A stretch of DNA of 64,000 nt from Mauremys mutica (taxonomy: Eukaryota; Chordata; Testudines; Geoemydidae), in contig NC_059084.1 of the NCBI RefSeq assembly GCF_020497125.1, positions 39,626,399 to 39,690,398 on the forward strand, written 5' to 3'. The notes under the pieces are model-generated. The model worked only from the letters and a program-made list of their open reading frames with translations. It did no database searches and had not been told where the DNA came from. This document shows, piece after piece, positions 1 through 9,645 of this stretch. Within the stretch, counting starts at the first letter, position 1; every line of letters begins with the position of its first letter. The position numbers and the translations under genes are program-made.

Positions 1-128
1 CACCATTTTTTTTAAAAAAGGGATCCAGCATTCTGGCATTCTGGTGACATGGCCTGTCCATCTCATCTGTGATTTCATTAACAGAGTACGGATGCTTGGA
101 ATGCCTGCCCGTATGAGAACCTCGGTAA
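1..128 (-). mobile_element. RTE-like LINE, C-terminal end (segment 1 of 3)
   Basis: On the minus strand this segment reads a peptide with TEVLIRAGIPSIRTLL and MRWTGHVTRMPE, the usual C-terminal end of an RTE-type endonuclease/reverse-transcriptase polyprotein. It joins the segment at 427-885 across an inserted CR1. The RTE clade is assigned from remembered motif similarity and is less certain than the non-LTR LINE call. The copy continues off the window edge. Confidence 0.65.
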
Positions 129-427
129 TGAGGGTTCCAAAGAGGATGGAGCTAGGCTGTTTTCACTGGTGGCAGATGACAGAACAAGTTGCAGTGGGGG
201 AGGTCTCGACTGGATATTAGAAAACAATTTCACTAGGAGGCTGGTGAAGCACTGGAATGGGTTACCTAGGAAGGGGGTGGAATCTCCATCCTGAGAGGTT
301 GGAGACCCAGCTTGACAAAGCCCTGACTGGGGTGATTTAGTTGGGTTTGTTCCTGATTTGAGCAGGGGTTGGACTAGATGAGCTTCTGAGGTCTCTTCCA
401 AACCTAATCTTCTATGATTCTATGATC
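129..427 (+). mobile_element. CR1 LINE 3' end inserted in the RTE-like LINE
   Basis: The plus strand carries the typical CR1 3' terminus: the end of the reverse-transcriptase frame (broken), the GGACTAGATGA motif near 372 and a tail of TCTATGAT repeats at 411-427. The copy is 5' truncated, as is usual for CR1. It interrupts the LINE protein between KIPD and TEV, so it inserted after the LINE. The exact left border is uncertain by about 10 bases. Confidence 0.8.
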
Positions 428-885
428 TGGAATCTTGACTTGCCATCTTATCCTCATCAGTTTCCTCAAACAGCCCATGTGAAAGTGATTCAGCTTCACA
501 GCATGGTGCCTGTACACCATCTGGGTTTTGCATGCGTACGTCAAAGTTGGCAACACAATGTCTTTGTAGACCTTTAATTTTGTTTCTTGACTAATGCCTC
601 TGCACTCCCACATTTGCACGTAGCCTACAAAAGGCCACACTTGCTTTGGCAATTCCGGCTTTGGTTTCATCATGAATGAGAACCACATGTGACAGTGTAC
701 TGCTGAGGTAGGTGAACTTGTCCACTGACTGGATGGTTTGGCCATTCATTGCGACAGTACATTCTATGTCAGGCTTTCCTGGTGCAGGCTGCTACATCAC
801 TTCTGCCTTTTTGATGTTGATTGTGAGACCAAAATTATCACAAGCTGAAGAGAAATAGTCCATACTCAGCTGCATGTCAGTCTGA
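428..885 (-). pseudogene. RTE-like LINE reverse transcriptase, thumb/C-terminal part (segment 2 of 3)
   Basis: Minus-strand translation gives ISQETKLKVYKDIVLPTLTY, then an RKLMRIRWQVKIPD stretch, a well-known signature of RTE-type LINE polyproteins downstream of the catalytic YADD region. The upstream part (about 745-882) is recognisable but broken by stops and frameshifts. The segment ends abruptly at 885, where a Harbinger element begins, and resumes at 6625. It is a dead mobile-element fragment, not a host gene. Confidence 0.65.
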
Positions 886-1154
886 AGCCTGGTCTACACT
901 AGCCGTTTAAACCGGTTTTAGGAGCGTAAAACCAATTTAACACCACACCCGTCCACACTAGGAGGCACCTTATATCAATTTTAATGGCTCTTTAAATCGG
1001 TTTCTGTACTCCTCCCCGACGAGAGGAGTAGCGCTAATATTGGGATTAACATATCGGAATAGGGTTAGTATGGCCGCAAATCAACGGTATTGGCCTCCAG
1101 GCAGTAACCCACAGTGCACCACTGTGACCGCTCTGGACAGCATTCTGAACTCTG

Positions 1155-3234
1155 ATGCACTGGCCAGGTAGACAGGAAAAGCCCCGCAAACTTTTGAAAT
1201 TCATTTCCTGCTTCCCCAGCGTGGAGAGCTCATCAGCACAGGTGACCACGCACAGCTCATCTGCACAGGTAACAATACAGTCTCCTGAGAATCGAAAAAG
1301 AGCCCCAGCATGGACTGCACGGGGGATACTGGATCTGATCGCTATATGGGGAGAGGATTCAGTGCTAACAGAACTGCGTTCCAAAAGACAAAATGAAAAA
1401 GTATTTGAAAGAATTTCTAAGGCTATGACGGATAAAGGCCACAGCAGGAACTCACTGCAGTGCAGAGTGAAAGTTAAGGAGCTCAGACAAGCCTACCAGA
1501 AAACCAAAGAAGCAAACAGTAGGTCCGGGGCAGGTCGAAAAACATGCCGCTTCTATGCTGAGCTGCATGCAATTTTAGGGGGCTGCGCCACAAGTACCCC
1601 ACCCCTGATCGTGGATTCCGAGGTGGGGGTTGTAATCTCTGCCATGTCTGAGGACTTTGCGGACGGGGAAGATGAAGATGAAGAAGAGGAGGACGACCTA
1701 GCAGAGAGCACACAGCACTCCATGAGCCCCAGCAGCCAGGAGCTTTTTTTCACCCTGACGGAATTACCCTCCTCCCAGCCCTCCCAAGCAACTATCCCAG
1801 ACAATGACGCCATGGAAGGGACCTCTGGTGAGTGTACCTTTGTAAATATCAAACATTGTTTTTTAAGCAAGCGTTTTTTAATGATTGATTTGCCCTGAGG
1901 ACTTGGGATGCATTCGCAGACAGTATAGTTACTTAGAAAAGTTTGTTAACATGTCCGGGGATTGAGCGGAAATCCTCCATGGACATCTCTATGAAGCACT
2001 CCTGGAGGTACTCCAGAAGCCTTTGCAGAAGGTTTCTGGGCAAGGCAGCCTTGTTTCGCCCACCATGGTAGGACACTTTACCACGCCATGCATGTAGCAA
2101 GTAATCAGGTATCATTGCATGGCAAAGCATAGCTGCGTATGGTCCCGGTGATTGCTGGCATTCAAGAAGCATCCGTTCTTTATCTCGCTGTGTTATCCTC
2201 AGCAAAGTGATATCGTTCAGGGTAAACTGGTTAAAAATCCGGAATTTAAGTAAGGGGGATGGCCATTTTCCTACTGGGTTCGTGGACTGCAGCAGCTTAA
2301 AAAAAACCCTTTCCTGCACGTAGCCAAGCGGGGGGAGGGGAGGAGTGAAATGCTGATGATCTTTTTTGTGTTTGGTCAGCGGGGCTTCCCCAAGCTACCA
2401 GCCACGCAGTGGGTGGGGGGTGGGGGGGAAGGGTGTTGATTAGCAGGGAGCTAGTATTAGCCATGCGTTGGGGGGAGGGGTAAATCACTACAGACACCGA
2501 AAGACAGTGGCTTACCATGGCCGCATGCAAGCTGAATTCTGATACCCGGACCTGTGTCTGTGAGATCTGTAACTCCAGAGCTGCAGGCACTCAGTATTAA
2601 GATGAAAAATGCGACCTTGTAGGGAAATCACATGTGCTATGTAAGGTGAATAGTGCTGTTCACTGTGAAAGAGTATAACCATTGTTCTGTAAAATGTATC
2701 TTTTTAAATATTTCTCTCCCTCATGCAGCTGCAAATTTTGCAAGCGTCCCTCCTCCATCCCAAAGGCTAGCACAGATAAGGCGGAGGAAAAAGAAGACGC
2801 GAGATGAAATGTTCTCGGATATTATGGAAGTTACACGCAAGGAAAGAGCTCATCTGAATGAGTGGAAGGACGTGGTATCAAATTACAGGAAAGATGCCAG
2901 TGAACGTGAGGACAGGAGGGACACCCGAGATGAGAGGTGGCGGCAGGAAGACCGGCAGGAAAATCAGCGGTGGCGGCAGGAAGATCAGCGGTGGCGGGAT
3001 GCAACTCTGGGGCTGCTGCGTGATCAAACTGACATGCTCCGGCATCTGGTGGAGCTTCAGCAACGGCAGCAGGATCACAGAGTGCCGCTGCAGCCCCTGT
3101 ATAACCACCCTCAACCCTCATCTTGTTCCACATCCTCCTCACCCAGACATGTAAGAACGCGTGGGGGGAGGCTCCGTGCACCCGCCCACTCCACCCCCGT
3201 GGACAGCCCAACCAGAAGGCTGTCATTACTGTGA
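1155..3234 (+). CDS. Harbinger Myb/SANT-like DNA-binding protein (two exons)
   Basis: This is the accessory DNA-binding protein of a Harbinger transposon, a family known to help the transposase reach the nucleus and bind element ends. Exon 1 (1155-1827) begins at an ATG and contains a trihelix-type Myb domain at about residues 51-145 (APAWTARGILDLIAIWGE, then CRVKVKELRQAYQKT and CRFYAELHAILGG), followed by an acidic stretch rich in E and D. A GTGAGT donor at 1828 and a CAG acceptor at 2728 define a 901-base intron. The split codon G/CT gives Ala and keeps the frame. Exon 2 (2729-3234) has a basic patch (RRRKKKTRDEMF), repeated ERWRQED units likely to be helical or coiled coil, and DMLRHLVELQQRQ near the end. 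The spliced product is 392 residues with no stop, so it looks intact. The splice sites are inferred, but their position matches the remembered structure of related turtle genes. Confidence 0.82.
1933..2319 (-). CDS. Third conserved Harbinger open reading frame (ORF3), function unknown
   Basis: This minus-strand open frame of about 128 codons lies inside the intron of the Myb-like gene and downstream of the transposase on the same strand. I do not recognise a named family. Features are a TLLRITQRDKERMLLEC stretch, a conserved core with KVSYHGGRNKAALPRNLLQR, and an EMSMEDFRSIP end. There is no ATG at its start. A pyrimidine-rich tract followed by CAG at 2313-2316 could be a splice acceptor, so it may be an exon of a longer transcript. 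A homologous frame sits in the equivalent place in the second Harbinger relic at 9883-10197, with about 36 of 92 ungapped positions identical by eye. Conservation at that distance suggests a real protein rather than a chance frame. Confidence 0.55.
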   Translation of the reverse strand: MQERVFFKLLQSTNPVGKWPSPLLKFRIFNQFTLNDITLLRITQRDKERMLLECQQSPGPYAAMLCHAMIPDYLLHAWRGKVSYHGGRNKAALPRNLLQRLLEYLQECFIEMSMEDFRSIPGHVNKLF

Positions 3235-3316
3235 AATTTTTAAATGGCCTTCTCCATCCCTCCTATCCTCCTCCCAAACCACACCCTTACTTCTCTCCCT
3301 CTTTTTATAATGAATT

Positions 3317-3322
3317 AATAAA
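3317..3322 (+). terminator. Poly(A) signal AATAAA of the Myb-like gene
   Basis: AATAAA lies 83 bases after the stop codon of the Myb-like gene and just before the convergent transposase ends at 3415, as expected for the 3' end of the plus-strand transcript. Confidence 0.6.
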
Positions 3323-3414
3323 GAATTCATGATTTTTATACTATAGTGACTTTATTTGCATAAGTAAGCTGTACTCAAAGGGGGAGGGTGAGTTGCTTAC
3401 AGGGAATGAGTCAA

Positions 3415-4734
3415 TCAAGGGGGGGCGGTGTTCATCAACAAACACAGCAGTGTACCCTGGCCATTGATGAAGCTCATTTTCAAAGCTTCTCTGATGTGCA
3501 CCGCTTCCTGGTGTGCTCTTCTAATCTCCCTGGTGTCTGGCTCCGCGTAATCAGCGGCCAGGTGATTTGCCTCAGCCTCCCACACCGCCATAAAGGTCTC
3601 CCCCTTACTCTCACAGAGATTGTGGAGAATACAGCAAGCAGCAATAACATAGGGGACATTGGTTTGGCTGAGGTCTGAGTGAGTCAGTAATGTGCGCCAG
3701 CGCGCCTTTAAATGGCCAAATGCACATTCCACCACCATTCTGCACTTGCTCAGCCTGTAATTGAACAGATCCTGACCACTGTCCAGGCTGCCAGTGTATG
3801 GCTTCATGAGCCATGGCATCAAGGGGTAGGCTGGGTCCCCCAGGATAACGACAGGCATTTCAACATCCCCAACTGTTATTTTCTGGTCTGGGAAGTAATT
3901 CCCTTGCTGCAGCCGTTTAAACAGAGTAGTGCTTCTGAATACGCGAGCGTCATGAACCCTCCCTGGCCATCCCACGTGGATGTTTGTGAAACGTCCCTTG
4001 TGATCCACCAGTGCTTGCAGCACCATTGAAAAGTACCCCTTCCGGTTTACGTACTGGGTGCCCTGGCGCTGCGGTGCCAAGATAGGGATATGGGTTCCAT
4101 CTATCGCCCCCCCACAGTTAGGGAATCCCAGTGCAGCAAAGTCATCCACTATGGCGTGCACGTTTCCCAGAGTCACAACCTTTCATAGCAGCAGCTTAGT
4201 GATTGCTTTGGCTACTTGCATCACAGCAGCCCCCACAGTAGGTTTTCCAACTCCAAATTGATTCCCGACTGACCGGTAGCTGTGTGGCGTTGCAAGCTTC
4301 CACAGGGCTATCGCCACTCGCTTCTCAACTGTGAGGGCTGCTCTCATCTTGGTATTATGGCGTTTCAGGGCAGGGGCAAGCAAGTCACAAAGTTCCATGA
4401 AAGTGCCCTTACGCATGCGAAAGTTTCGCAGCCACTGGGAATCGTCCCACACCTGCAACACAATGCGGTCCCACCAGTCAGTGCTTGTTTCCCGGGCCCA
4501 ACATCGGCGTTCAATGGATAGAATCTGCCCCATTACCATCAGGATCTCCAAAGCGCAGGGGCCCGCGGTTTGAGAGAATTCTGTGTTCATGTCCTCATCA
4601 CTGTCATCACCACGCTGCCGTATCCGCCTCCTCCTCACCTCGGTTTGAAGGTCCTGGTTCACCATATACTGCACGAGAGTGCGTGAGATGTTTAAAACAT
4701 GCATGATTGCGGTATTGAGCTGAGCGGGGTCCAT
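3415..4734 (-). pseudogene. HARBI1-like PIF/Harbinger transposase with one stop codon
   Basis: DDE-type transposase related to HARBI1 (DDE_Tnp_4). The likely start is ATG at 4734 (MDPAQLNTAIMHV), giving 440 codons including the stop. The N-terminal half has a helix-turn-helix-like SYRSVGNQFGVGKPTV segment. The catalytic residues are visible: Asp in GAIDGTHIPI (about 212), Asp in PGRVHDARVF (about 262) and Glu in VVECAFGHLKARW (about 336). GDPAYPL is also present. A single in-frame TGA at 4183-4185 (codon 184), just before the catalytic domain, is the only interruption, so this copy is dead or nearly so but must have been active fairly recently. It converges on the Myb-like gene, whose poly(A) signal is 92 bases away. 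Confidence 0.88.
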
Positions 4735-5039
4735 GCTTGCTGTGTTATGGCGTCTGCACAGTTCACAAAGCAAAAAAGGCGCGAAACGGTTGTCTGCTGC
4801 TTTCAGGGAGGGAGGGGTGAGGCTGTACCCAGAACCAACCGCGACAATGATTTTTGCCCCATCAGGCACTGGGATCTCAACCCGGAAATTCCAAGGGGTG
4901 GGGGAGGCTGTGGGAACTATGGGATAGCTACGGCAGGGCCGGCTTTAGGCCAATTTAACCAATTCCCCTGAATCGGGCCCCGCGCCTAAGAGGGCCCCGC
5001 ACCCAAGCCCTGCCAGTGCACTGTACCTGGGGTGGCCCA

Positions 5040-5460
5040 GCTTCCCCAGGGGGCAATTTAAAGGGCCTGGGGCTCCCAGCAGGGACTGGAGCCTCAGGCC
5101 CTTTAAATTGCCACCAGAGCCCCACTGCTGGAGCCCTGGAGGCTATTTAAAAAGTTTGAGGCTCCCCTTGCTTCTACTGCCCCGGCCCTTTAAATAGCCC
5201 CTGGAACCCTGCCGCTTCCCCAGGGCTCCCGCGGCTATTTAAAGGGCCGGGGTGGTAGAAGCAGGGGAGCCCCGGGCCCTTTAAATAACCCCCAGAGTCC
5301 TGGGGTAGTGGGGGGCTCCAGCTGCCTCTGCTGCCCCAGTCCTTTAAATAGCCCCCGGAGCCCTGCCGCTTCCCCAGGGCTCCCGTGGCTATTTAAAGGG
5401 CTGGGGCGGTGGAAGCAGGGGAGCCACGGGCCCTTTAAATAGCCCTCGAGCCCCGGGCTG
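5040..5460. repeat. GC-rich inverted/tandem repeats around TTTAAATAGCC
   Basis: The segment repeats a unit containing CCCTTTAAATAGCC and its inverse GGCTATTTAAAGGG five or more times, with CCGCTTCCCCAGGGCTCCC between. Alternating orientation would let it fold on itself. It is internal to the hAT element. Confidence 0.7.
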
Positions 5461-5509
5461 CTGCTGCTACCCTGGTGGGGGAGGGAGGAGGAGGAGGCAC
5501 TTACCGTAC

Positions 5510-5880
5510 AGGGTGGGCTGTACCCCCTGTACCCACACCCCCTGCCTGCACCCAGCCCCTGCCTGCAGCCAGCCCCTCACTCCCTGCCCTGCCTGCAGCC
5601 AGCCCCTACCCGCACCAGCCCCGCACCTCCAGCCCTGTCTCCAGACAACCCCTGCCACACGCCCCTGCCTGAAGCCAGCCAGTCCCGCACTCCTCTGTCT
5701 CCAGCCCTGCCAACCCCTGCTGCACCCCCCTGCGGCCCTGCCTGAAGCCAGCCAGCCCACCCCACATCCCCCTGTCTCCAGCCAGCCCCACACCCCTTGC
5801 CCTGCTTGCAGCCAGACCCTACCTCCAGTCAGCCCCTGCCCTGCCTCCAGCCAGCCCCATGTCCACTGGTGCCCTGCAGT
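5510..5880. repeat. Imperfect tandem repeat of CCTGCCTGCAGCCAGCCCC
   Basis: A C-rich minisatellite with variants of CTGCCTGCAGCCAGCCCC repeated at irregular spacing. It opens long proline/cysteine-rich frames in several phases that are not real genes. Confidence 0.7.
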
Positions 5881-5958
5881 TCCCAGGGCAGTAACCCTGC
5901 ACACCTGCTTCAATGAGGCGGGGCAGGGAACAGCTGGGACCTACACATGTGCACACCC

Positions 5959-6081
5959 TAGGGTGACCAGACAGCAAGTGTGAAAAATTGGAACAGGGGT
6001 GGGGGGTAGTAGGATCCTATATAAGAAAAAGACCCAAAAATCGGGACTGTCCCTATAAAATCAGGACATCTGGTCACCCTA
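5959..6081. mobile_element. 123-bp MITE with TAGGGTGACCAGA ends
   Basis: Inverted ends TAGGGTGACCAGA and TCTGGTCACCCTA, flanked by GCACACCC and GCACACCT (7 of 8 matching), point to a hAT-type MITE. A second copy lies at 30975-31095 and a right-end fragment at 20255-20350. It is inserted in the hAT element and so is the youngest layer of this nest. Confidence 0.75.
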
Positions 6082-6176
6082 GCACACCTCCAGGGAGTGG
6101 AGGGGACCCACACATGTGAAACAGAGCTCATTTCTAGTTCAGGCCCATCTTTTTAAAAAAGAACTTTAGGTGGGGT

Positions 6177-6270
6177 TAACATACAGCCGTATTTTCCCGG
6201 ACATGTCCAGCTTTTTGGTTCTTAAATCGCCATCCGGGAGGAATTTTAAAAAATACGGACGTATGGTACC
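6177..6270. mobile_element. Short inverted-repeat element (possible MITE)
   Basis: AACATACAGCCGTATTTT near 6178 is mirrored by AAAATACGGACGTATGGT near 6252. No clear target duplication was found, so the family is not assigned. Confidence 0.4.
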
Positions 6271-6624
6271 CCATTGGTACAAAATATACATACTGTGGCA
6301 CATCCCTTAAAGCAGAACTTTTTACAGAGAACCTGTTGCTAAGAAATGAAAGGCTTTTTTTTACATTTTTTTTTTTTTTAGTCATCCCTGCCGGGGCCCC
6401 GCCGAAAATGTTCGAATTGGGCCCCGCACTTCCTAAAGCCGGCTCTGAGCTACGGAATAGCTACCCACAGTGCAACGCTCCAGAAGTCGACGCTAGCCTC
6501 GGACCGTGGACGCACACCACCGATTTAATGTGTTTAGTATGGCCACGCGCACTCGATTTTATACAATCTGTTTTGCTAAACCGGTTTCTGTAAAATTGGA
6601 ATAATCCCGTAGTGTAGACGTACC

Positions 6625-7885
6625 CTGAGATTTGGAATTCAGAGGACAGTCATCAGCAAACTGAAGATCATGAATAGACACTTCCTGTACCTTCATCTTT
6701 GCCTGTAGTTTCCTTACATTGAAGAGCTTGCCATCAGTCCAGTATCAGATGCCAATCCCGTTGTCACAGTCACAAAAGGCATCTGTAAGCATGGCAGAAA
6801 ACATCATACTGAAGGCAGTTGGGGACAACATACAGCCCAGCTTGATTCCATTGGTGACTGGGAATGCTTCAGATGACTCACCATCAACCATAACATGAGC
6901 GAACATGCCATCATGGAATTAGCAATCCATTGAGATGAATTTCTCCAGGCAACTGAATTTTGTCATGGTCTTCCAAAGGCCTTCCCAACTGACTGTATCA
7001 AAAGGTTTTGTCAGGTCAATGAAAGTCATATACAGGTTGGAGTTCTGTTCCTGGCATTTCTCCTGAAGTTGACAAGCTGCAGACACCATGTCTGTGGTCC
7101 CACGTCCTTTCCTGAAGCTACACTGACTCTCAGGCAGGAGCCCTTGTTCAATATGTTTCACAAGACAATTCAGCAGAATTTTGGATAGAATTTTGCTAGC
7201 TATTGACAACAGGAGATGCTCTGAAAGTTGTTGCAGGATTGTATGTTACCTTTCCGCTTGTACAAGTGGACAATGGATACATCCTTGCACTCTTGGGGTA
7301 TAGATCCCTGAGTCCACATTGACTGGAAAAAATCAGTCAGTTTCAGAGCCATGTGCAAGCCTCCGGCCTTATAGACTTCTGCTGGAATAGCATCTGCTCC
7401 AGGTGCTTTGCCATTTGAGGGCAAGTCAATCTCTTTTTCAGTTTCAGTCAGCATTGGGGGATCAGCAAGATATATGGTGATATCAGTCGGGGCATTCGAC
7501 CAATTGCCTCCTTGTTAATATATGATTGTTGATTAAGGATGTTGTTTAAGTGTTCTGCCCACCTTTGTAGTATCTTTTCTTTGTCAGTGAACAATATGGT
7601 GCCTTTGACACTCAGTATTGGCGATGTTCCTGATGGCCATGGCCCATAGATTGTCTTCAGAGCATCACAGAAGTTCTTCATATCATCCCTTTCTGCACAG
7701 GACTGAATCTCATCTGCCTTGTTGCTCAGCCATGACTTTTGCATCTCTCTAAGTGTGCGTTGGACCATCCACTTGATGTCGAAGGCTACTTTCTTAGATG
7801 TTGAAGTACTGTCTCATAAACAGGCCTTATGGAGCTGATGTTTCTCATTCAGTAGTCTCCCTATGTCAGTATTGTTTTCATCGTT
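6625..7885 (-). pseudogene. RTE-like LINE reverse transcriptase, central part (segment 3 of 3)
   Basis: Minus-strand frames give the reverse-transcriptase core of the same LINE: NGKAPGADAIPAEVYKAGG, SIPQECKDVSIVHLYKRKGN, a CSFRKGRGTTDMVSAACQLQ block and MTFIDLTKPFDTVSWEGLW (RT motifs 0 to A). It is split into at least three frames by indels and stops, and the part upstream of 6919 is recognisable but broken. Joined across the Harbinger element to 428-885 it makes one continuous old LINE copy. Its 5' part is missing beyond about 7885, where a CR1 tail begins. Confidence 0.75.
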
Positions 7886-8036
7886 ACTCCATCCTTAGAG
7901 GTTTTTAAGGCCTGGATTGACAAAGCCTTGGCTGGGATGATTTAGTTGGTGCTGGTACTGCCATGAGCAGGGGGTTGGACTAGATGACCTCCTGAGGTCT
8001 CTTCCAACCCTAATATTCTATGATTATATGATTCCT
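7886..8036 (+). mobile_element. CR1 LINE 3' tail
   Basis: A plus-strand CR1 3' end: GGTTTTTAAGGCCTGGATTG, GGGGGTTGGACTAGATGACC, then ATTCTATGATTATATGATT at the end. Only the last 150 bases are present. Confidence 0.85.
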
Positions 8037-8162
8037 GGTGAGTAGTACCTTATTATCTATGGAGTTGGATTTCAGTGGAATAAAACTCCAGATCCTGTAA
8101 GATATCTATCATACTGACCCTGTGTTGGTGGGAAGCAGTTTGCAGGATTGGGGGTCTACCAC

Positions 8163-8446
8163 TATGGGTTTGTCTACATTTGAAACACTACAGTGGCACA
8201 GCTCCAGCTGCACTGCTATAGCGCTTCAGCGTAGCCGCTCCTTACAGTAACAAGATGGATTATCCCTTCTGTGTAAATAATCCACCTCTCTGAGAGGCAG
8301 TAACTAGGTCAATAGAAGAATTCTTCCACTGACTTCTACACTGGGGATTAAGTTGGTTTAACTATGTTGCTCAGAGGTACGGGTTTTTCATGTTGCTAAG
8401 CAGTATAGCTGGGTTGACCTAACTTTTTTATGTAGATCAGACCTAT
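8163..8446. mobile_element. Harbinger-type MITE (about 284 bp)
   Basis: The left end GGGTTTGTCTACATTT and the right end ATGTAGATCAGACCT (inverted: AGGTCTGATCTACAT) match the GTCTACA-type ends of the Harbinger elements here. There is no coding potential. It may be a separate MITE or the left part of Harbinger relic B. Confidence 0.55.
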
Positions 8447-8453
8447 GAATTAG

Positions 8454-8508
8454 AAAGGAACCTTCAAGGAGTTAGGTGTACCAAAGCCTAACTCCCTTAA
8501 GTTCCTTT
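8454..8508. repeat. 23-bp-arm hairpin
   Basis: AAAGGAACCTTCAAGGAGTT and two more bases on the left (8454-8476) pair with 8487-8508 on the right, leaving a 10-base loop. Only a few mismatches are present. It lies at the border between the MITE and Harbinger relic B. Confidence 0.6.
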
Positions 8509-8589
8509 TATACCCATAACATAATATATTTATTCAATATAAGGAAGAGTTGCAGATAGTAGCTGGCTTATGTTGGTGAAATACAGATA

Positions 8590-9027
8590 TTGGCTGCTGT
8601 CACAAGAATTATGCACGCTTCTTCAGGAGCTGCAGAAGGGGACTTTCTTTCCAGACCACAAGTTCACACTGGAGGATGTGGAAATGCCCATAGTAATCCT
8701 GGGAGACCCAGTGTACCCCTTACAGCCCTGGCTCATGACACCTTACACAGGGCACCTGGAGATCAGCAAGGAGCGTTTTAACAACAGGCTGAGCAGGTGC
8801 TGCATGGTAGTCGAACGTGCCTTTGGCCATTTAAAAGCTCGCTGGAGGTGTTTAAATGGCAGGCTAGACCTTACTGTGTGAATCTAAGGGTGACATGTTT
8901 GCTTAGGTATAGAACATTGAGGCAGAGCATTTGGCTGCGCAGTTTGAACAGCCGGATGCTAGGGCTCTGGGCTCCTCTGAACATCAGAGAGGCTTTGAGG
9001 AACCACTTTGACAATGAGGGGCAGTAA
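8590..9027 (+). pseudogene. HARBI1-like transposase, C-terminal fragment
   Basis: The first frame gives QKGTFFPDHKFTLEDVEMPI, then GDPVYPLQPWLMTPYTGHLE and CMVVERAFGHLKARWR, which includes the third catalytic Glu of the DDE triad (VVERAFG). A frameshift near 8880 moves the sequence to another frame ending NIREALRNHFDNEGQ. The two Asp-containing blocks are absent. The protein is clearly homologous to, but well diverged from, the transposase at 3415-4734. Confidence 0.8.
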
Positions 9028-9160
9028 CACATGTCTGCTTTGGAGTTGCTTCCCTGTTGCAACCATGTACTATTTTGGGGCCCAAGATCCATGCAACACA
9101 ATGCTTTAGAAGCCTGTTCCTGAGAGTGAATTGCTTGCTATAGGCTTTTATAGACCACAG

Positions 9161-9166
9161 AATAAA
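9161..9166 (+). terminator. Poly(A) signal AATAAA after the transposase fragment
   Basis: AATAAA lies 134 bases downstream of the transposase stop, in the gap before the convergent Myb-like relic. Confidence 0.4.
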
Positions 9167-9369
9167 AACACTGTACCATTAAATACCTTAGCCTTTTTAT
9201 TTATTGATAAAAAGGGTAAAACCTCACAACTGTGTGTAGGTCCAGCTATCATTGTGCAAGCTGTGAGAAGGGATGGAGTGATGGGGAAACTCAGGAGTGC
9301 TGTGGAGTGAAAAGGAATGTGTGAGCATAGAGGGAGGTGGGGTTGGCAAAGAATTGTGTATCTGCAGCA

Positions 9370-9645
9370 GAGGCGCTCGAACTGCTCAGTCTGCAGCTGT
9401 ATCAAGCACTTGAGCATCTCTGTCTGGCCTCCATAACATTTATCATCCGCTCTGTTGCTTGCCTAGCAAAAGCAGCATTCTCTTTTCTGTCCTGCGTTTT
9501 GGCTTCCCAGCACTTTTTCCATGCTCTGCTCTGTCTCTCATCGCACTGCAGCACCTCATGGAATATCTCCTCTTTGCTTCACTTAGGATTTTTTCTTATC
9601 TGTTGCAGCCGGTCGGCAGGGGTCCGTGGTGTGTTCCTCAAGGTC
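9370..9645 (-). pseudogene. Myb-like Harbinger gene, exon 2 relic
   Basis: Minus-strand reading shows PADRLQQIRKNPK, a stop, SKEEIFHEVLQCDERQSR and, after a frameshift, LKCLIQLQTEQFERL. These line up with QRLAQIRRRKK, TRDEMFSDIM and DMLRHLVELQQRQ of exon 2 in element A. Stops and frameshifts make it non-functional. Confidence 0.6.

Larger units (their letters stand above)
4934..6447. mobile_element. Non-autonomous hAT element (1514 bp) inside Harbinger A
   Basis: The ends are CAGGGCCGGCTTTAGG at 4934 and its near-perfect inverted copy (CCTAAAGCCGGCTCTG) ending at 6447. An exact 8-bp target duplication AGCTACGG lies at 4926-4933 and 6448-6455. An 8-bp duplication and a terminal CAG are the hallmarks of hAT elements. 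No transposase frame is present; the inside is GC-rich repeats and further small insertions. Confidence 0.88.
886..6624. mobile_element. PIF/Harbinger DNA transposon (element A), nearly full length
   Basis: The ends are inverted: GGTCTACACTA at 891 and TAGTGTAGACG near 6610. A short duplication (TGA, or CTGA counting one more base) lies at 882-885 and 6625-6628. Removing the element restores an uninterrupted LINE sequence. It holds a Myb/SANT-like gene on plus (1155-3234), a transposase on minus (3415-4734) and a third conserved open segment on minus (1933-2319). Harbinger elements normally carry two genes, transposase and Myb-like protein, in convergent or divergent order; here they converge. 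About 1.5 kb of its length is a later hAT insertion (4934-6447). Confidence 0.88.

Noticed and set aside
1553..1870. Serine-rich frame antisense to the Myb-like gene
   Set aside because: It is the complement of the acidic stretch of the Myb-like protein and has no independent support.
5467..5983. Long open frames in both strands with C/P or W/G-rich translation
   Set aside because: They are created by the C-rich tandem repeat inside the hAT element.
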